Positions 1 to 9,598 of a DNA stretch of 64,000 nt are shown here, piece by piece. This DNA is from Saprolegnia diclina VS20 (Eukaryota > Oomycota > Saprolegniomycetes > Saprolegniales > Saprolegniaceae): assembly GCF_000281045.1 (NCBI RefSeq), contig NW_008246089.1:206737-270736 (forward strand), written 5' to 3'. The stretch's first letter is position 1, and each line of letters opens with the position of its first letter. The notes below the pieces were generated by a model. It saw only the letters and a list, made by a program, of their open reading frames with translations, was not told where the DNA came from and searched no databases. The position numbers were made by a program, and so were the translations under genes.

Positions 1-195
1 AACGACTGGCCAATGGTCGGCGGGGTGGATGACGGCGCCGAGGTCACATAGAGCGACAAGCTCGGGTGGCAACGTCGGCGATGGCAGCGCGTTGAGCCAG
101 GCGAGGATGTCGCGTAGCATCAGTAGGATGCCACGGAGAACGACGCGAGGCAGGCCGGGCGAGGTGGTCGCGCGCCGGCAGACGCGCTTCAACAT
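1..195 (-). CDS. 5' end of an unidentified gene cut by the window edge
   Basis: On the minus strand an ATG at 195-193 opens a frame of 65 codons that runs off the left edge without a stop. The residues (MLKRVCRRATTSPGL near the start, then LPPELVALCDLGAVIHPADH) have ordinary protein composition, and GC-rich third positions match the neighbours. The product is not recognised. It could also be one exon of a larger gene whose true start lies elsewhere. No signal peptide is evident; the first residues are basic, which would be compatible with a mitochondrial presequence, but that is speculation. Confidence 0.4.
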   Translation of the reverse strand, partial: MLKRVCRRATTSPGLPRVVLRGILLMLRDILAWLNALPSPTLPPELVALCDLGAVIHPADHWPVV

Positions 196-539
196 GATCC
201 CGCGAAAATTGATTCGCCTCTGAGATTCGATTTCGAAAAGCAGTGGATTTGAAAGGTATGACGTGGCACTTGGACATACAAGGATCCCAACCACCGGCAC
301 GATCGATCTGTACTGGTGCACAGATAGATACATGTGTCCGCATTCTCTGCGTTATCTTCGTGGTACTGCGCATACACTGAGATGTGGCATCTCTGCGACG
401 TACAACGCGCTCTTGAAAAACGACGAGGATGAAGACAAGCGATTTAGATTTCGCCTATTTATGTGGCACTTGGCTCGCAGCATGAGTTGACGACGCCCAT
501 ACGTCATGTGCACACGGCGTGCAGTCTGTGATGACAACA
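196..539. other. intergenic, no supported gene
   Basis: Only short open frames with poor coding character are present between the truncated left-edge gene and the family relic. A diverged remnant of the neighbouring Uma2-like family may extend into the right part, but I could not align it. Confidence 0.4.
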
Positions 540-699
540 AGCAGATGAAAGCGATAACGTCGCCATTCGCGAGGTCGACGAGACGAAAACGAACTGATGC
601 GGCTTTATTGTCGTCCAAGCTGCGTGTCGCCAAGGGATGTAGGCGCTCATTGCCCGATATGGCGTTGAAGGCTACTGTGATCGATTCAAGCGAAGCCAT
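540..699 (-). pseudogene. Uma2-like family, N-terminal relic (copy 0)
   Basis: Minus-strand frame from the ATG at 699 reads MASLESITVAFNAIS, then RFRLVDLANGDVI. These two blocks match the N-terminal LESIT-AFEAVS and RLRFVDLVDGDVIIT blocks of the intact family member at 6801. The segment between them is shortened and rewritten, and everything beyond about residue 55 is lost, so this is a remnant. It points away from copy A at 1013, giving the same head-to-head layout as copies B and C around 6.6 kb. Confidence 0.6.
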
Positions 700-1012
700 G
701 CGACTCCTGTCGCTGCTCCCGTCACGAAAGTGTCATCTTGCGTGCTCTGCGGAAAACGTAAAATGATACATCTCTACACGCTCGCAATGTGGCGCCGTTC
801 AGTCCAGGGCACCAAGTCTGGGGTGCAAAAGCGCAGCTGAAAAAACGCGACGAAGTTGAGGAACAGCCTGGGCTGTCCGAAAGATGAAAACGACATACAA
901 TTTTTAAGATAAAGTAGACCGTTCGTTCGCATCTCGGTCAGAGCGACAGGCCACAACGTCGACAAAGCGCATTCCATCTTTTCACATTTTTGATTCTGCG
1001 GGTTGGAGAGCC

Positions 1013-1834
1013 ATGCAAGACAACACTCCCGTCCCAACGCTCGAGTCCATCACGCAGCCTTTGACACCGTCTCCTTTGAGCAGCTACGACACCACTTGAA
1101 GACTTCCCGCCAACCATTTGTGGTGATATCTGGTGTCTCGATCGAGCTCTTCAACGCCTACTTTGAAGACGACGAAGACGCTCCGGTCACGCTGCGCTTT
1201 GTCGACCTCGTCAACGGCAGCATCATCATTACGGACTTTCCGTCGGAGGCGCACGAGAATTTCATCGGCAATTTCGAGTACGCGTTTCTCCAGGCGTCAG
1301 GAAACGGCACGGAGGTGCGTAAGAGTCGCTCGTTCACGGCGTCACGCGGCCAAGGCATCAAGAAGAAGCAGGCCGACGCGACGTTTGGCCCACGGCGCCG
1401 CACGCTCAACCGAGGCCCACCGCCGACGCTCGATGAAGAACCACCGCGCGTGCTGCGTCGATGCAGCGAGTGGGTGACGCTGGCGGTTGAGGTCGGCCAC
1501 TATCAGGCGTGGAATGGGCTTCTCGTCGCAGGCAATTGGTGGTCCAACTACGTCGGCGTCAAGTACGTGCTTTTGATGCAAGCCGACAAGAAGGCGACAA
1601 AACTGGAATACCAATTGCACGAGATCTCGCAGGTGGGTGATCTCCCGCCGGCGTCCCGACGCGGGACCGTGAAGCTGGGCGACGTCGCCGGTACAAAGGG
1701 TCCGACTCTCCGTTTCGATACGCGCGCTGCTTGAAATTCCTCCAGGCGAGGCGTCGCCGGCGAACATGCACGACTTCTGCAACGTGAACCTTCTTCGTGT
1801 GCTGGAAGGCGCCCATGATATCTTGTCCAAGTAG
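1013..1834 (+). pseudogene. Uma2-like family, frameshifted copy A
   Basis: The ATG at 1013 begins MQDNTPVPTLESIT, equivalent to MQDDAPVPTLESIT of the intact copy at 6801. About 45 nt later one base is missing relative to that copy, moving the frame. The frame then stays open with FEQLRHHLKTSRQPFVVISG, the SFTASRGQGIKKKQAD block and the VTLAVEVGHYQAW block. Near 1729 the frame shifts back, and the normal tail (LEIPPGEASPANMHDFCNVN) is found in the original frame, ending at TAG 1832-1834. With two frameshifts it is probably a pseudogene. A shortened protein from ATG 1003 to the stop at 1734 (243 aa) could still be made. Function unknown; see the copy at 6801. Confidence 0.7.
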
Positions 1835-2415
1835 CAGCCCGCAGAATAGTTGGTATATTTCTAAAAACGCTGCAACACAAAACCAAAATGTCACAAAACA
1901 AGAGGCAATTAGACTCGCCCTCCACGGTGTGTCAAAATATCAATCCTACAATGTCTCTGTCGACAAAGAGGCGGTTGGTTATTCCAACTCTCCTACGCCT
2001 GAACTTCTGATGACGTAAAAGACGTGGGCTCGCTCTCGCCAAGGCACGGCCTGCACAATAGTCTGCCCACCGCAGCGCAGCGGAGGTTGGGTGTTGACGC
2101 AGATTCGAGACGTTCACTTTTCAAAGCACTCTATGGGTGGGTATGACGTGGCACTTCGGCATGAGGTAAAGGCGTAAGGGCGCACATATGCTTGTAAATT
2201 CTTGTCCAATCAAGACCACTTTTCACAACGACACAACGGTATATGAATGGACTACCGCAACAGTGTACTAGAGCTTTGGGAGAGATGACGCTCGGGGGGA
2301 GAGATGCCGAGGACTGCCGCCGCCTTTCGAGGACTCCTTGCGTCGCTCCAGGAGGGACTGCACAAGGTCGACGCCGTAAATATTCTCGAGTGGATCTATC
2401 GCACCACGACAATAT
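1835..2415. other. intergenic, no supported gene
   Basis: About 580 bases between copy A and the end of the coiled-coil/LRR gene. No conserved frame, RNA gene or repeat was recognised. Confidence 0.4.
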
Positions 2416-5166
2416 TCATGAGCGGTTGGATAGATATGCACTTGTAGTACCTCGTATCGTTGGCTTGGTAATCTTTTTCAATTTCGATTTGCTCATCGTG
2501 GGCAGCCCCGGAACTTGAGGGTGGTGAACGAGCAGGCCCGCATCCTTGGTGTTGTTGCTCACGTCGACGAGCAGTGTCGTGGTTGCCTCGGGCAGCGACC
2601 CTTCGATGACGCCCCGGTCCGACACGACGACGCTGTAGCCAAGATCTTGGATGCCAGCCGCGAGCGAGCGCAGGCCCTGGGGCGAAATGTAGTTGTCTTG
2701 GAGAAGCACCTTGGCTATGCCTGGGGCTTTTAGAAGCGCCACGAGCGACGGCACCCCAGCGTCCGTCACGCGGTTGGCGCGCAAGTCGATTTTGCCAATG
2801 GCAGAGCCTTTCTCGGTGGCCGTGCGACTGACGTAGGCAGCGATGTACGGCAGCTCGGCATCCGAAACCCAGCAGTCGCTCAAGTTGATTTCACTGCTGG
2901 CCGGTGCCACGTACGCAAGGTACAAGAGCTTGCTTTTCCCTGCATAAGTTTGAAGCTATGGGACCAACGAGGTGACGCAAAACTGATATATACCTTTTTG
3001 TTCGAGCAAGCACTCGCTACGAAGTTGGTCGAGCTGCGCCTCGAGGTGCTGCATCTTCTCAATGAGCGCCGCATGGTCACGATGGCAACTTTGCAGCACT
3101 GTCGAGGACTCGTGCTGCATACGGTTGAGTTGTTCTTGCAGGACCTTTCATGTTGAATGGATTACAAGTGCAAGTGAACGTGACGTGCGCGAACCTTGTA
3201 GTCCATTTCGGTGCTCACGCGCAACTTCGTCTCGCGGTTCGTCTCGGCCACGAGGCGGTGGATACGATCAAGCAGCTGATGCTTCTCGGCATTCGCGCTC
3301 TCAAGCTCGTGAGCATGCGCCTTCGTGGCCACCACGGCATCTTGGGCGTCTTTATGCAGTTTTTCAATGTAGCTTTGAAGTTCGCGCACTTGTGCTTCCA
3401 GTGCACTTTGGTGCTGTGCGAGCTCGGTCGTGTCGGTTGTATACTGTTTTTGAAGTGCCTCGTATGCCGCCTGGACGCGGTCCAGCACGCCTTTCGTGTC
3501 CTCTTTCCACCGCTGCGCGTCGTTGTACAAGCGTTCGACGTGGAGCATGCGCGCGCTTGTGGCATCGAGCGTCTCGCGTGTGGTCTCGACAGCGTGACGA
3601 AGTTCGTGCACTTCCGACTCGCGTTCCTACACCGCCATGCGTCCATCAAAGTGACAAAACATACTTTTGCGACGACTTGAAGCTTGAGCGTGAGCTCATA
3701 TTGCTTGTTGCGTCGAAGAACGAGCTCCTCTTGAATCGACTCGACCTCGAGACGCGTCGCGTGCCGGAGCTCCGTCAATTCGAGTCGGAACTTTTCACGC
3801 TCTCTCTGAACCTTCTCCAGCGTACTCGCGAGCGACGACGACTGCCGCTCCACCGACTTGCTCTTGAGCTGGAGCTCGATCTCGACCTAGCTTCAACATG
3901 CTACCATCCTCGAGCTCGATTTTGGCATGGCTCGTACGGCCACCGACGCGGTCTTGAGCGACGACGAAGCTTCCTTTGCATGCTGGAGGTCCAGAGTCAA
4001 CGCCGCAACCTCGGCTTGCAGCGCTTCCGTCTATGCACGCGGCTTTAACGCCGCAAAATATGCATTTTGGCACGTACTTTAGCCTCTTGGGCTTGCAGAC
4101 ACTGCAGCAGCTGGGTGTTTTGCTTTGTGCTGAGCTCGATCGCAAACTCGCGGCCTTGTGCCTGCTTGGCATTCGCCTCGAGTGACGTCACGTGGCGCTC
4201 AAGCTTTTCAATCTTGCGTGTACTGCGGTAAAACTCCATCTCCTTTGCACTGAGCGTGCTCTGCAGCTGGTCGACCTCGGCTTCGACTGCATCAAGCTGA
4301 GCCCGTAAAGCGTCGTTGGCGGCCGTCACCAGCGCGAGCTCCTTTGCTTTGGCCGAGATAGCGTCGTCGCGCAGCGAAATGAGTTGATTCTCCGAGTAAT
4401 CTCGCGCCGACAAGCATGCATCGGCCAATATCGGTTTCTGGGCCTCGCGATCGGCCTGCGCTTTTTCATACCGACGCAATAGGACGTGGAGACGGTCGAT
4501 CTCGGTCTGCAGACTCGTGCGCTGCGTCTCGGCCTCGGCGACAGCCGCGAGATGCCCTGCACACGCCTACAACGCCATGCGATCAAACAAAAATTAAGAG
4601 CCAAGTGGTTTGCATTCTACCGTGTCTTTGGCCTCGAACGCGGTCCGCAGACTGTCAAAGTCGGCTTCGGACGTGGCCATTTGCGCCTTGAGTTCGTCCA
4701 CAATCGACTGCTGCAAAAGGAGCTGCGCGCGAAACGCGCTCGAGGCTTTGACCTACAGCGGGCATTGCAGGACAGTAGTCTCGATGCTGACGAGGACCTG
4801 GTCGGACGTGGACGCCGCGGTATCTCGCAGCTCTCGCTCAAGACCTTGGATCGTCAAGTCGCGCTGGTCCAGCTGCGACGTGAGCCGAGCCACCTCTTGT
4901 GTGAGCGCGCCGACTTCAATCTGAAAGGCTTTCGCGGTCTCGTTCAAGAGCACGATGACGCGATCCTTCTCTTCAAGGCGGGCGTCCCCACTCGCCTCAC
5001 AAGCCGAGGTAGTTGGGACCTCGCTCGGCAGAAGAGACGCCATCGATGGCGAGCGCGGAGCTACGGCCGATGCTATCGCTGACGAATCCAGTGTGTTCGA
5101 CGACCGGGCAAAGGATTTGAGCGACGCCTTGGCCTCCTCCGAGAGCGGCGGGGGCTTCCCCGACAT
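2416..5166 (-). CDS. coiled-coil protein with C-terminal leucine-rich repeats
   Basis: Multi-exon gene read right to left. Exon 1 starts at ATG 5166 (MSGKPPPLSEEAKASLKSFA) with a Ser-rich stretch, then long heptad-like coiled coil (for example LTQEVARLTSQLDQRDLTI and LHVLLRRYEKAQADREAQK). Small introns with in-frame joins lie near 4760, 4570, 4050, 3900, 3640, 3180 and 2960. The last exon changes character: INLSDCWVSDAELPYIAAYV and IGKIDLRANRVTDAGVPSLV are leucine-rich repeats of the ribonuclease-inhibitor type, followed by a low-complexity basic tail ending at 2416. The order coiled coil then LRR is the reverse of LRRC45, so no name is given. A role as a structural or centrosome/cilium scaffold is plausible but unproven. 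Exon borders are approximate. Confidence 0.75.
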
Positions 5167-5726
5167 ATGGCTTAATCGACCAAAATGAAGCGCGTGAAAC
5201 GAAGCGTTTCGTAGTTAGTCGAAAGTCACAGATTAACTAGAGATGGCGTCCATCGCTTTCTGTCGACAAACTGTGACCGTTGGTCGCATGCAGTGGTGGG
5301 GCACTGGGTGTGAGCCTAGCCCACGTCAACACCACTAGGCCGGGACAAGGCGATGTGTGTTTGCACGTTTAGTCCTACGGGAGAAGCCCGTTGATGTGAG
5401 ACTGTACAATCTTTGGCAGCAGCCAGTAGACGTAGCTTAGCTGTCACCTCCCTATTTGCCTCGTAGTACACACGCCGGTGTTTGGGAGTACGGCCTCCCT
5501 TTGTCTGGCGTTGTCTTCGTGGCGGAAGCGGTCACACAAACACCGTGGTGTCAATTTTCTCAGCGTTGAATACAGTGTCGTACACGTCAACGTTCAAGTT
5601 TGCTCTCATGATTGCGATGCTTCAGACGATCAACCCTTGGTGAGTATAGCGCTGGTATATCAAAGAGGACCTCCAAGCTGCACCTTCAACTTAAAACTAC
5701 GACGTGCTTGAGATCGTATCTAGTAG
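5167..5726. other. intergenic between two convergent-side genes
   Basis: Nothing coding is supported. The left part is the presumed promoter of the coiled-coil/LRR gene. The right part lies downstream of family copy B. Confidence 0.4.
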
Positions 5727-6564
5727 CTACTCGCTGATCATGCCATCATTTGTTTCTTGGAGCAGGTCGAGCAAGCTCACGTTGCAAACGTCGTTCATTC
5801 CAGAGGGCAACGGCAGTCCAGGAGGAATCGCCAAAACGACGCGCGTGTCGAAGCGGAGGATGTGATCACCTGCAGCTGCGTCGTCCTCGACCGTCAGCGT
5901 TCCTTGCTGCGACGGCACCGGGAGGTCGCCGATCTGCGAAATCTTGTGCAATCGGTACTCCAACGTCGTCGCGTTCTCGTTGACTTTCATCAAAAGCACG
6001 TACTTGACGCCAACGTAGTGGGACCACCAGTTGCCCGCGGCTTCAAGCCCATTCCACGTCTGATAGTGGCCAACCTCGACAGCCAGCGTCACCCAGCTCT
6101 TGAGCTTACGCAGCACGCGCGGTGGTCCTTCATCGAGCGTCGGCGGTGGGCCTCGGTTGAGCGTGCGGCGCCGTGGCCCAAACGTCGCGTCGGCCTGCTT
6201 CTTCTTGATGCCTTGGCCGCGTGACGCCGTGAACGAGCCAATCGATTCAAGCTCCTTGCCTGAAGCCTGAAGCCTGGAGAAGCGCGTACTCGAAACGGCG
6301 GGTGAACTTCTCGTGCTCACACGATGCAACATCCGTAATGATAACGTCACCGTCGACGAGGTCCACAAAGCGCAAGCGAAAGGGAGCTTCCTCGTCGTCC
6401 TCAAAGTAGGCGTTGAAGAGGTCGACCGAGACACCAGAGAGGACGACGAACGGCTCGTGGCACGTCGTGAAGTGGTGTAGTAGCTGCTCAAAGGAGACGG
6501 CCTCAAAGGCCGCCGTGATAGACTCGAGCGTTGCAACTGAAGTGGCGAGTGCGGGGTTGTGCAT
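5727..6564 (-). pseudogene. Uma2-like family, frameshifted copy B
   Basis: Minus-strand copy starting at ATG 6564 (MHNPALATSVATLESIT). The first half (FEQLLHHFTTCHEPFVVLSG, LRFVDLVDGDVIITDV) is nearly identical to the intact copy at 6801. Around 6260-6280 the word GCTTCAG is present twice in tandem, where other copies have it once. This 7-bp duplication throws the frame. The second half then continues in another frame with SFTASRGQGIKKKQAD, VTLAVEVGHYQTWNG and the end DLLQETNDGMISE at 5727. Apart from this lesion it is well preserved, so inactivation looks recent. It lies head to head with copy C, 237 bp apart. Confidence 0.75.
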
Positions 6565-6800
6565 CGTAAAATGATACCTCCACACACTCGCAATGTGGCG
6601 CCGTTGAGTCTTTGAGTGTACAAAGAGCAACTGGGCAAAGCTGGGCAACGTCGCTTCCCAGGACGAACACACGGACCTGTCCAGAATGAGAAAACGGGAA
6701 GCGATTCCAAAGAAAAAATAGTCCGTTAGGATCAGAGCGACAGGTCACCAAGTCGTCAAAGCCCGTCATTCCACGTCAGCTTTTTCCGGGTTGGCCAACC

Positions 6801-7619
6801 ATGCAAGACGACGCTCCCGTCCCAACGCTCGAGTCTATCACGGCGGCCTTTGAGGCCGTCTCCTTTGAGCAGCTACTACACCACTTTACGACATGCCACG
6901 AGCCGTTCGTCGTCCTCTCTGGTGTCTCGGTCGACCTCTTCAACGCCTACTTTGAGGACGACGAGGAAGCGCCCTTTCGCTTGCGCTTTGTGGACCTCGT
7001 CGACGGTGACGTTATCATTACGGACGTTGCATCGTGTGCGCACGAGACGGTCATCGGAAATTTCGAGTACGCGTTCCTCCAGGCTACAGGCGACGGCGAT
7101 GAAGTAAACTCGAGTGGCTCGTTCACGGCGTCGCGAGGCCAAGGCATCAAGATGATGCAGGCTGATGCGACCTACGGTCCATTTTACAATACGCTCAACC
7201 GAGGCCCACCGCCGACGCTCGATGAAGGACCACCGCGCGTGCTGCGTCGATGCAGCGAGTGGGTAACGTTGGCGGTTGTGGTCGGCCACTATCAGACGTG
7301 GACTGGGCTTGAAGCCGCGGGCAACTGGTGGTCCCACTACGTTGGCGTCAAGTACGTGCTTTTGATGAAAGTCAACGAGAACGCGTCGACGCTCGCGTAC
7401 AAGCTATTTGAGATCTCGCAGGTGGGCGATCTGCCCCTTCCGTCGCAGCAAGGGTCTCTGACGGTCGATGACGACATGAAGCAGTACATTCTTCGTATCG
7501 ACACGCGCCATTTGCTCGCTATTCCACACGGAGACGAGATTCCCTCAGGCATGCACGACGTGTGCGCTGTGGACCTTGGTCGGGTGCTCCGACAAGCACA
7601 TCGCAGCTGCCACAACTAG
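6801..7619 (+). CDS. intact member of a multicopy family, Uma2/REase-like by weak signature
   Basis: Single-exon 272-residue protein starting MQDDAPVPTLESIT at ATG 6801 and ending at 7619. Blocks in order: N-terminal LESITAAFEAVSFEQLL (about 10-27), LFNAYFEDDEEAP (about 50-62), RLRFVDLVDGDVIITD, SFTASRGQGIKMMQAD (about 108-124), TLNRGPPPTLDEGPPRVLRR, then VTLAVVVGHYQTW...GNWWSHYVGVKYVLLMKV (about 153-195). The last block resembles the core of Uma2-type PD-(D/E)XK proteins of fungi and oomycetes, where an acidic residue sits in the strand before the GH/GY motif and a Lys-rich strand follows. That acidic residue is Glu in copies A, B and the 40-kb relic but Val here. No signal peptide or membrane segment. 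Assignment to Uma2 is inference, and the cellular role is unknown. Confidence 0.6.
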   Translation: MQDDAPVPTLESITAAFEAVSFEQLLHHFTTCHEPFVVLSGVSVDLFNAYFEDDEEAPFRLRFVDLVDGDVIITDVASCAHETVIGNFEYAFLQATGDGDEVNSSGSFTASRGQGIKMMQADATYGPFYNTLNRGPPPTLDEGPPRVLRRCSEWVTLAVVVGHYQTWTGLEAAGNWWSHYVGVKYVLLMKVNENASTLAYKLFEISQVGDLPLPSQQGSLTVDDDMKQYILRIDTRHLLAIPHGDEIPSGMHDVCAVDLGRVLRQAHRSCHN

Positions 7620-7945
7620 GTCGCGGTGCATCAACTCCAAAACTCGCATTTCACTTCTTTTGTTGCTACCCAATGCACTAGTAGCAGCAGAATCGTATTG
7701 AAGGATGCACCGCGCATGGTTTCGGTCGGACGCACGGGGTAGCTGGGCCAAGGATGGGCACAAGCGAAACCCTTCCTTGTGTTTCATCGGCTTAAATGCA
7801 CCACACATCCAAGCCGTAGCGACAGCATCATTGAGTGTACCCTTACCCGATTCCTCGACAATGACACCAAACTGCGTTGTCGACGAGCATGCGTGAAGGA
7901 GCAAGACGATGTGTGAAACCGCGGGCATCTCCACTGCGTTGGCGT
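7620..7945. other. intergenic, no supported gene
   Basis: Spacer between the intact family member and the 3' fragment of another copy. Only short frames without recognisable similarity. Confidence 0.35.
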
Positions 7946-8219
7946 TCAGTACGAGCTTTGGGTGCAAGTCAACGAGAACGCGACGAAACTAGAGTCCCGA
8001 TTGTACGAGATTTCGCAGGTGGGCGCTCTCTCGGTGCCGTCGCAGCAGGGGACGCTGACGGTCGAGGACGACGCCGCTGTCTCCGTCCACACCCTCCGCA
8101 TTGCCACGCGGACTGTCTTGGCGATTCCTCCTGGACGGGCGCCACCACCTCGTAGGAACAACGTTTGCGAGGTGAACTTGCTCGAGGTGCTTCAAATAGC
8201 GCGTTGTGTCAGCAAGTAG
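7946..8219 (+). pseudogene. Uma2-like family, 3' fragment (copy D)
   Basis: Homology begins abruptly near 7946 and continues as VNENATKLESRLYEISQVG, PSQQGTLTVEDD and LAIPPGRAPPPRRNNVCEVN, ending with TAG at 8217-8219. This is the last roughly 85 residues of the family, in frame. The first two thirds are absent. An in-frame ATG at 7962 exists but a functional product is unlikely. Confidence 0.65.
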
Positions 8220-8379
8220 TGGGAGCCTCGAGCGTCGTTGATCGACAGTGCTACGAGTCTTCGTGTACATATTGCACACGGTTAAGGGTGCAAACGCTCC
8301 TTGTTTGAAGCCAGATGTTTAATGTACGGCACATGGACATGGCAGGTCCATCTCAAGGCAAGAAGGCTGCGTTGCTGGC

Positions 8380-9598
8380 TTACGCACGCTTGTCGGCTTC
8401 GGCAATAACGCGCTTGACGATGGCATCGAACGCTGTCGCCGCACTCGACTTGGGGTAGGCTTCGAGGAAGCTCACGCCTTGCTCGCACGCTTGCGTGAGG
8501 TTGGCGTCTAACGGCAAACGACCAAGGAACGGCACGTTGAATGCACTCGCCATGGCTTCGCCGCCTCCCGACGCTGGCGGAAACACTTGGAGTTGGACCG
8601 CGTACGGGAGGAGCTCGGGCGCCTTCTCGCGCAACACCTAAAGAAGCGCGCGAGTGATAACCTAACCGCAACCTGTCTCGCTACCTGAAGAAAGTGCGCC
8701 GTGTCGTCCGACGACGTCGCGGGGTTGACAAACTTGACTTGGTCGAGCGTCTGCTGGATGCCCGCCATGTTCTCAACGACACTACGAGAAGGCTGAGCAC
8801 GATCCGGCGACCAACGACATCCGTACCCGAGGATGGGGAGGTTGGTCTTGCGGCAAAAGTTGAGTTCTTTGCGCACGTCGGCCATCGCCACCTCTTGCGG
8901 CGTCGTGACGACCACCGCACCGTCAATCTTGGTCTCCTTCATGTACTAGTGCCAAGCCAAGTGTCGATGATGGCGCCACAGGTAGAGTGTACGTACCTGG
9001 ACAATGCTAATGTGTTCGTCCGACGTCCCCGGCGGCGTGTCGATGATGAGGTAGTCGAGCTCGCCCCACGTCACGTCGGTCAAAAACTGCTTGATGAGGC
9101 CGCTCTTCTTCGGGCCGCGCCAAATGATCGCGTCGTCTTGGTTGGGCAGCATAAAGCCAATCGACATGACACCGAGGTTGTCGTCAACGTACACGGGCGA
9201 CCAGCCGTCGTTGCTCTGATGCACCTCTTGGCCGCTCAGGCCCAGCATGCGGGGGACGCTCGGGCCTGTAATGTCCACGTCGAGGAGCCCGACCTGGTGC
9301 CCCATGCCGGCGAGGCCAAACGCGAGCTGGCAACTCACGGTCGACTTGCCGACGCCGCCCTTCCCGCTCAGCACCAAGATGATGTGCTTGATGTCCTTGA
9401 GGTGGTTCTTGACCTGGGCCATCGTCGGGTCCGGGAGCTTGGTCGCGCCGCTCGCGCAGAGGTTCTGGTTCGGGCAGCCCGCGCAGCCGCTGGCCTTGCC
9501 GGCTTGATCGCTCTGCGTGCCCACGCAGCCTACGCCGCCATGTCCATACCGTCATGCCCATCCATCTTACCAGCGTTCGCATCTGTCGGGCGGTCCAT
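8380..9598 (-). CDS. NUBP1: cytosolic Fe-S cluster assembly ATPase NBP35/NUBP1
   Basis: P-loop scaffold of the cytosolic iron-sulfur assembly (CIA) pathway. Exon 1 is 9598-9571 ([10 protein letters not shown]), joined through a 41-nt intron to exon 2 at 9529. This restores the N-terminal ferredoxin-like motif C-x13-C-x2-C-x5-C, with [13 protein letters not shown] carrying the last three cysteines. Exon 2 contains the Walker A region [27 protein letters not shown] and [13 protein letters not shown]. Exon 3 from 8945 has [20 protein letters not shown], then VVENMAG follows after another intron, and the final exon ends [20 protein letters not shown]...ADKRA at 8380. Five exons in all. Unusually, the CPxC cluster-bridging motif expected just after VVENM(S/A)G is missing and replaced by a cysteine-free insert of about 35 residues ([16 protein letters not shown]). 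Identification is firm. Confidence 0.93.

Noticed and set aside
5341..5460. Possible tRNA or small RNA
   Set aside because: No cloverleaf, B-box or terminator could be found.
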